Below, one piece after another: positions 6,462 to 9,458 of a stretch of 9,458 nt of DNA (within the stretch, counting starts at the first letter, position 1; each line of letters starts with the position of its first letter). The translations under genes and the position numbers were made by a program. Origin of the DNA: Marinobacterium sp. xm-d-530 (lineage in GTDB: Bacteria > Pseudomonadota > Gammaproteobacteria > Pseudomonadales > Balneatricaceae); contig CATEEE010000136.1 in the NCBI GenBank assembly GCA_949499045.1, positions 1 through 9,458 on the forward strand, given 5' to 3'. The notes beneath the pieces were generated by a model. It had not been told where the DNA came from. It saw only the letters and a list, made by a program, of their open reading frames with translations, and made no database searches.

Positions 6462-7659
6462 TACGTGCGATCCTCCGTTTGATGTTCGCTTGCACCACGA
6501 AGTTATCGATGAGCGGTGCAAAGAGGTTCGCGAATAGGATCGCGAGCATCATACCTTCAGGGAATGCTGGGTTAACCACGCGGATCAAAACAACCATAAC
6601 GCCGATTAGAGCACCAAACACCCACTTACCTTTATCCGTCATTGAGCCAGAGACTGGGTCGGTTGCCATAAAGAACATACCGAACGCGAATCCACCCATA
6701 ACTAGATGCCAGTAGAAAGGAACACTGAACATTGGGTTGGTGTCAGAACCGATCGCATTAAATAGCAATGTTGTCGCCACCATACCGAGGAAGACACCGG
6801 CCACTATGCGCCATGCAGCAACACGCGCAAACAGCAACACAGCACCACCAATCATGATCGCCAGCGTTGAAGTCTCACCTACCGAGCCTTGGATCGCACC
6901 TAGGAATGCATCCATCCAAGTTACATTGGCAGCAAGAACGCCCTCGATGCCGCCTGCAGCCGCTAGACCAAGAGGCGTCGCACCTGAGAAGCCATCAACA
7001 GCAGTCCAGATCGCATCACCTGACATCTGTGCTGGGTAAGCAAAGAATAGGAAAGCACGACCAGTCAGCGCTGGGTTAAGGAAGTTTTTACCCGTACCAC
7101 CAAATACCTCTTTACCAATTACCACACCAAAGCTGATGCCTAGCGCGACCTGCCAAAGTGGAACCGTAGGAGGAAGAATCAGTGAGAAAAGGATTGAAGT
7201 TACGAAGAAACCTTCGTTAACTTCGTGACCACGCTTCATTGCAAATAGGACTTCCCAGAAGCCGCCGACAATAAAGGTCGTTGCATAGATAGGTAGCCAG
7301 TACATAGCACCGTGCAGGATGTTATCCCAAGCGCTTGTTGCGTCATAACCTGCAAGAGCAGAGATAACCGCTCCACGCCAACCATCCGCCTCGGTCAGGC
7401 CGAGCACTTCCATTGCGCTATTTGCTTGGAAACCCACGTTGTATAGGCCCGCAAATACTGCTGGGAAAGTACACATCCAAACCAGTATCATCATGCGTTT
7501 AAGGTCAACCGCATCACGAACGTGAGAGGCTGTCTTAGTCACAGCACCTGGCGTGTAGAAGATGGTATCTACCGCTTCATAAAGCGCGTACCAATTCTCG
7601 TACTTACCACCTTTGTGGAAGTGAGGTTCTAAAGAATCAAAAAAACCACGTAAGCTCAT
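6451..7659 (-). CDS. nqrB: Na+-NQR subunit B, membrane FMN/riboflavin protein
   Basis: The largest membrane subunit of Na+-NQR. It carries one covalent FMN and, by family knowledge, non-covalent riboflavin, and it forms much of the Na+ path and the ubiquinone site with NqrA. It is 402 residues long, slightly shorter than the Vibrio form of about 415. The FMN motif is DGFSGATPLG, with acceptor Thr228 (Thr236 in V. cholerae). With the same 8-residue offset, G132-G133 and E136 in VGGFWEVLF match positions linked to the quinone/inhibitor site and Na+ transfer. The soluble N-terminus (1-54) contains LEPHFHKGG, and roughly ten hydrophobic helices follow; the end is the basic KRRIARNVG. The start lies 13 bp after nqrA, with AAGGAG (7666-7671) 6 nt before the ATG. 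Its end overlaps nqrC by 11 bp. Confidence 0.97.
   Translation of the reverse strand: MSLRGFFDSLEPHFHKGGKYENWYALYEAVDTIFYTPGAVTKTASHVRDAVDLKRMMILVWMCTFPAVFAGLYNVGFQANSAMEVLGLTEADGWRGAVISALAGYDATSAWDNILHGAMYWLPIYATTFIVGGFWEVLFAMKRGHEVNEGFFVTSILFSLILPPTVPLWQVALGISFGVVIGKEVFGGTGKNFLNPALTGRAFLFFAYPAQMSGDAIWTAVDGFSGATPLGLAAAGGIEGVLAANVTWMDAFLGAIQGSVGETSTLAIMIGGAVLLFARVAAWRIVAGVFLGMVATTLLFNAIGSDTNPMFSVPFYWHLVMGGFAFGMFFMATDPVSGSMTDKGKWVFGALIGVMVVLIRVVNPAFPEGMMLAILFANLFAPLIDNFVVQANIKRRIARNVG
6471..6476 (-). promoter_or_regulatory. Shine-Dalgarno sequence fixing the nqrC start
   Basis: GGAGGA on the minus strand, 9 nt before the ATG at 6459-6461. It lies inside the last codons of nqrB. No comparable site precedes the upstream in-frame ATG at 6521, so this site decides the nqrC start in favour of the shorter product. 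Confidence 0.8.
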
Positions 7660-7672
7660 AATCTTCTCCTTC

Positions 7673-9013
7673 TTAGGCTTCTTTCTCTATACGAGAAAGG
7701 TTATCGCGAAGGATCTCGCCGTACTCATATTTACCTGGGCAGGCAAATGTACATAGCGCCAGATCTTCCTCTTCCAGTTCAAGACAACCTAGGTCCATAG
7801 CAACAGCGATATCGCCGACAACCAATGAACGAAGAAGTTGAGTTGGAAGAATATCAAGGGGCATTAAACGTTCGAACTGACCGGTAGGAACCATGGCGCG
7901 CTCTGAACCGTTTGTTGTCGTTGTAAAGGCAAACTTCTTACCTGGCATGAACTTAGATGCAAACATGTTCATGACAGAGAACTTCTCTGTGCCTGGTGCT
8001 ACCCAGCCCATGAACTCACGTTCTGTGCCTTCACGTAAAACACTCACCTGATTTGCATAACGCGCTAAGTAAGCCGTTGGGCCTGATGCATTAGCACCAC
8101 TCCAAACAGAGCCATTGATCACTCGGTTATTGCCCGCTTTTAGCAGAACCGCTGTCAACTCATCGAGTGACGCGCCGACACGAGTTTTGAGTAGCGTAGG
8201 CACTTCAACTTGAGGACCTGCTAGCGATAGGTAGCGATCAGTGCTCAAACGACCTGTTGTAAATAACTTTCCGATCGCGATCACATCTTGGTAACCCAAA
8301 TACCACACCTGCTTGTTGCGGTGAACCGGATCAAGGAAGTGAATGTGTGTACCTACGTTGCCTGCAGGGTGTGCACCTTCGAAGGTTTCAGTCGTAACGC
8401 CTGAAACTGAAGGAAGATCGGTACCTGGAGCAGCACATAGATAAACATTGTTGGCTTGAATGCGAGTCAGAACCGTTAGACCCTGTTCAAATGCCTCTTT
8501 TTCGGCACTTAGGACCGCACTAGGATCCATCGCCAATGGATTGGTATCCATCGCAGTCACAAAAATCGAGCTTGGTACCGCATCGACTGCTGGCACCTTA
8601 CCGAAAGGGCGAGTTCTTAGAGAAGCCCACAGTCCTGAAGCAATTAGGTTTTCGCGAACCTGAGACTCTTCCAAAGAGGCCAGCTCAGATGCTGCGTAGC
8701 TAGAAAACTCAACTGCGTCTTCGTCTGAATCCAATTCAATGACGACAGACTGTAACACTCGACGTTCACCACGATTAATCGCAGCTACAACCCCGGCACC
8801 GGGAGCTGTGAATTGAACGCCATCATTCTTCTTATCAGTAAAGATCACCTGACCGAGTTTTACTCGATCCCCTTCTCGAACCATCATTGTTGGTTTAAGA
8901 CCAACGTAATCGGCTCCAAGAAGCGCCACAGTTTTAACATCAGCTGAAGGGGATACCTTCTGTTCTGGTGCTCCTGTGATAGGCAGATCTAGACCCTTTC
9001 TGATCTTGATCAT
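7673..9013 (-). CDS. nqrA: Na+-NQR subunit A
   Basis: The cytoplasmic, cofactor-free peripheral subunit of Na+-NQR that contacts NqrB and contributes to the ubiquinone site. It is related to RnfC but lacks RnfC's 4Fe-4S clusters. It has 446 residues, the usual length. The N-terminus MIKIRKGLDLPI is the family signature. A biotinyl/barrel-sandwich-like section covers about 40-92 (VREGDRVKLGQVIF, then APGAGVV). Further landmarks are RTRPFGKVP (133-141), GAHPAGNVGTHIHFLDP (213-229), and a C-terminal ALCTFACPGKYEYG (419-432) with Cys421 and Cys425. It is the first gene of the operon, downstream of a 307-bp non-coding stretch with a good -10 box. The ribosome site is weak (GGATTGGAA around 9019-9030), in contrast to the strong sites of nqrB, C, D and E. 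Confidence 0.97.
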   Translation of the reverse strand: MIKIRKGLDLPITGAPEQKVSPSADVKTVALLGADYVGLKPTMMVREGDRVKLGQVIFTDKKNDGVQFTAPGAGVVAAINRGERRVLQSVVIELDSDEDAVEFSSYAASELASLEESQVRENLIASGLWASLRTRPFGKVPAVDAVPSSIFVTAMDTNPLAMDPSAVLSAEKEAFEQGLTVLTRIQANNVYLCAAPGTDLPSVSGVTTETFEGAHPAGNVGTHIHFLDPVHRNKQVWYLGYQDVIAIGKLFTTGRLSTDRYLSLAGPQVEVPTLLKTRVGASLDELTAVLLKAGNNRVINGSVWSGANASGPTAYLARYANQVSVLREGTEREFMGWVAPGTEKFSVMNMFASKFMPGKKFAFTTTTNGSERAMVPTGQFERLMPLDILPTQLLRSLVVGDIAVAMDLGCLELEEEDLALCTFACPGKYEYGEILRDNLSRIEKEA

Positions 9014-9117
9014 TCGCTTTATTCCAATCCGCTAAAAATTTTTAAAGCCTCGTACTGAAACCATCTCACTCTTTTGAAGCTCAATCGTACAGACGGACCT
9101 TTCCCAAAATCGCGCAA

Positions 9118-9146
9118 ATTATACCTGACAGAGGTTTATCGCCGCT
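9118..9146 (-). promoter_or_regulatory. probable sigma70 promoter of the nqr operon
   Basis: A perfect TATAAT (9118-9123, minus strand) is preceded by AGG, so it is close to but not quite an extended -10 element. The -35 position at 17-bp spacing (9141-9146) reads AGCGGC, a poor match to TTGACA. This suggests dependence on an activator or on UP-type AT-rich DNA upstream. The predicted start near 9111 would give a leader of about 97 nt before the nqrA ATG. Confidence 0.6.
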
Positions 9147-9189
9147 ACTGAGGGAGAGGGGCTTTCATTGATTATGTAGTTAATTTACA

Positions 9190-9226
9190 GGACAAACAGC
9201 TAACTAATTTTGAATAAACAGTTAAC
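9190..9226. repeat. two 15-bp direct repeats 22 bp apart, candidate operator
   Basis: Plus-strand copies GGACAAACAGCTAAC (9190-9204) and GAATAAACAGTTAAC (9212-9226) match at 12 of 15 positions, with starts 22 bp apart, two turns of the helix. On the minus strand the cores read GTTAACTGTTTATTC and GTTAGCTGTTTGTCC. They lie roughly 65-110 bp upstream of the TATAAT box. The GTTA-type core with 22-bp phasing resembles ArcA direct-repeat sites, but the protein is unproven. Confidence 0.5.
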
Positions 9227-9276
9227 GGTTTGTTATATAGATGCTTTTTAAAACTGAAGGGGTGGGTATTTATGCC

Positions 9277-9295
9277 GGACAGGAATAACCTGCCC
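9277..9295 (-). terminator. weak hairpin after tolB, possible terminator
   Basis: GGGCAGG (9295-9289) and CCTGTCC (9283-9277) pair over 7 bp with one G-T wobble around a TTATT loop, 25 nt after the tolB stop. No T-tract follows on the minus strand, so intrinsic termination is doubtful. It could instead be an RNA 3'-end stabiliser. Confidence 0.3.
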
Positions 9296-9320
9296 AGAGG
9301 TGTGGAATAGTCCTAAAAAG

Positions 9321-9458
9321 TTAGTAGAGGTAAGGACTCCATGAGGGAGCACGAACATCACCGCGGGTATTTGGCATTCTAAAACGAACCTGACCATCTA
9401 GAGAGACTGCCGACAATACACCCTGGTTACCCTCTTGTGTTGCGTAAAGTACAACGCT
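9321..9458 (-). CDS. tolB: TolB C-terminus (partial, cut by window edge)
   Basis: The last 45 codons of a gene running in from the right. The product fragment begins SVVLYATQEGNQGVLSAVS and ends RAPSWSPYLY. That matches the end of TolB, the periplasmic beta-propeller of the Tol-Pal envelope system: the last WD40-like blade (LYAT..., then GVLxxVSLDGQVR, then a basic stretch) followed by the almost invariant WSPYL. TolB links TolA at the inner membrane with Pal at the outer membrane. In most proteobacteria pal follows tolB directly; here the next gene on this strand is nqrA, 307 bp away. The fragment is short, so a TolB paralogue or another PD40-repeat protein remains possible, but the C-terminal signature is strong. 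Confidence 0.8.
   Translation of the reverse strand, partial: SVVLYATQEGNQGVLSAVSLDGQVRFRMPNTRGDVRAPSWSPYLY

Larger units (their letters stand above)
9014..9320. other. 307-bp non-coding region between tolB end and nqrA
   Basis: No credible gene. Read on the minus strand from tolB it contains a 7-bp hairpin (9277-9295), an AT-rich section with two 15-bp direct repeats (9190-9204 and 9212-9226), the nqrA -10 box (9118-9123), and a leader of about 97 nt. The leader holds two related 16-19 bp segments beginning GTACGA, a 10-codon open frame (9032-9064) and an AAAAATTTTT palindrome (9034-9043). No sign of pal or any other coding sequence was found on either strand, and no known riboswitch fold was recognised. 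Confidence 0.75.

Noticed and set aside
6462..6521. 20-codon N-terminal extension of nqrC
   Set aside because: It would overlap nqrB by 71 bp, has no ribosome site, and gives an N-terminus unlike NqrC. The ATG at 6459-6461 has GGAGGA at the right distance.
6737..7039. 100-codon open frame on the plus strand within nqrB
   Set aside because: It is antisense to conserved nqrB coding sequence, rich in Pro, Ala and Thr as expected from a codon-position shadow, and lacks a ribosome site or recognisable domain.
9014..9111. Riboswitch in the nqrA leader
   Set aside because: No known conserved core (FMN, Na+ or others) could be recognised and no terminator-antiterminator pair is visible; the leader is too short for the FMN class.
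9231..9260. Second promoter upstream (TATATAA stretch on the minus strand)
   Set aside because: AT-rich and -10-like, but no -35 match at any sensible spacing and about 120 bp further from nqrA than the perfect TATAAT.
1..9458. CRISPR array, insertion sequence, tRNA/rRNA gene or phage element
   Set aside because: No regularly spaced repeats, transposase fragments, terminal inverted repeats or tRNA-like folds were found on either strand; the region is a compact housekeeping operon.

Overview
The window reads as chromosomal DNA of a moderate-GC marine or halotolerant gammaproteobacterium, probably near Oceanospirillales/Pseudomonadales. The evidence is a complete Na+-translocating NADH:quinone oxidoreductase (Na+-NQR) operon, a TolB C-terminus resembling the pseudomonad form, and nqr genes followed by apbE, nqrM and sthA, an order I recall from Pseudomonas aeruginosa. 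Genus is inferred only loosely. All genes lie on the minus strand, so transcription runs from high to low coordinates.

Layout in transcription order: the last 45 codons of tolB (9321-9458, cut by the window edge); a non-coding stretch (9014-9320) with a perfect TATAAT -10 box, a leader of about 97 nt and two 15-bp direct repeats set 22 bp apart; then nqrA, nqrB, nqrC, nqrD, nqrE, nqrF, apbE, nqrM and sthA, tightly packed or overlapping (largest gap 39 bp). A strong hairpin terminator (379-403) directly follows sthA. After a short gap with a weak promoter candidate comes the 5' part of a MoxR-family AAA+ ATPase gene (1-302), which runs off the window.

How the genes work together: NqrF oxidises NADH through FAD and a 2Fe-2S centre. 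Electrons pass through the iron-sulfur site between NqrD and NqrE and the covalent FMNs on NqrC and NqrB to ubiquinone near NqrA/NqrB, and Na+ is pumped out. ApbE attaches the FMNs, and both target motifs (DGxSGAT) are present in NqrB and NqrC. NqrM is needed for iron-sulfur maturation, and its key Cys33 is at the expected position. SthA, the soluble transhydrogenase, interconverts NADPH and NADH and could tie the NADPH pool to the pump's substrate.

I found no clearly undescribed system. Every complete gene is intact and belongs to a known family. The points most worth a second look are a tolB end with no pal after it, the tandem repeats upstream of the nqr promoter, sthA as a likely member of the nqr transcription unit, and a second inverted repeat flanking the sthA terminator.
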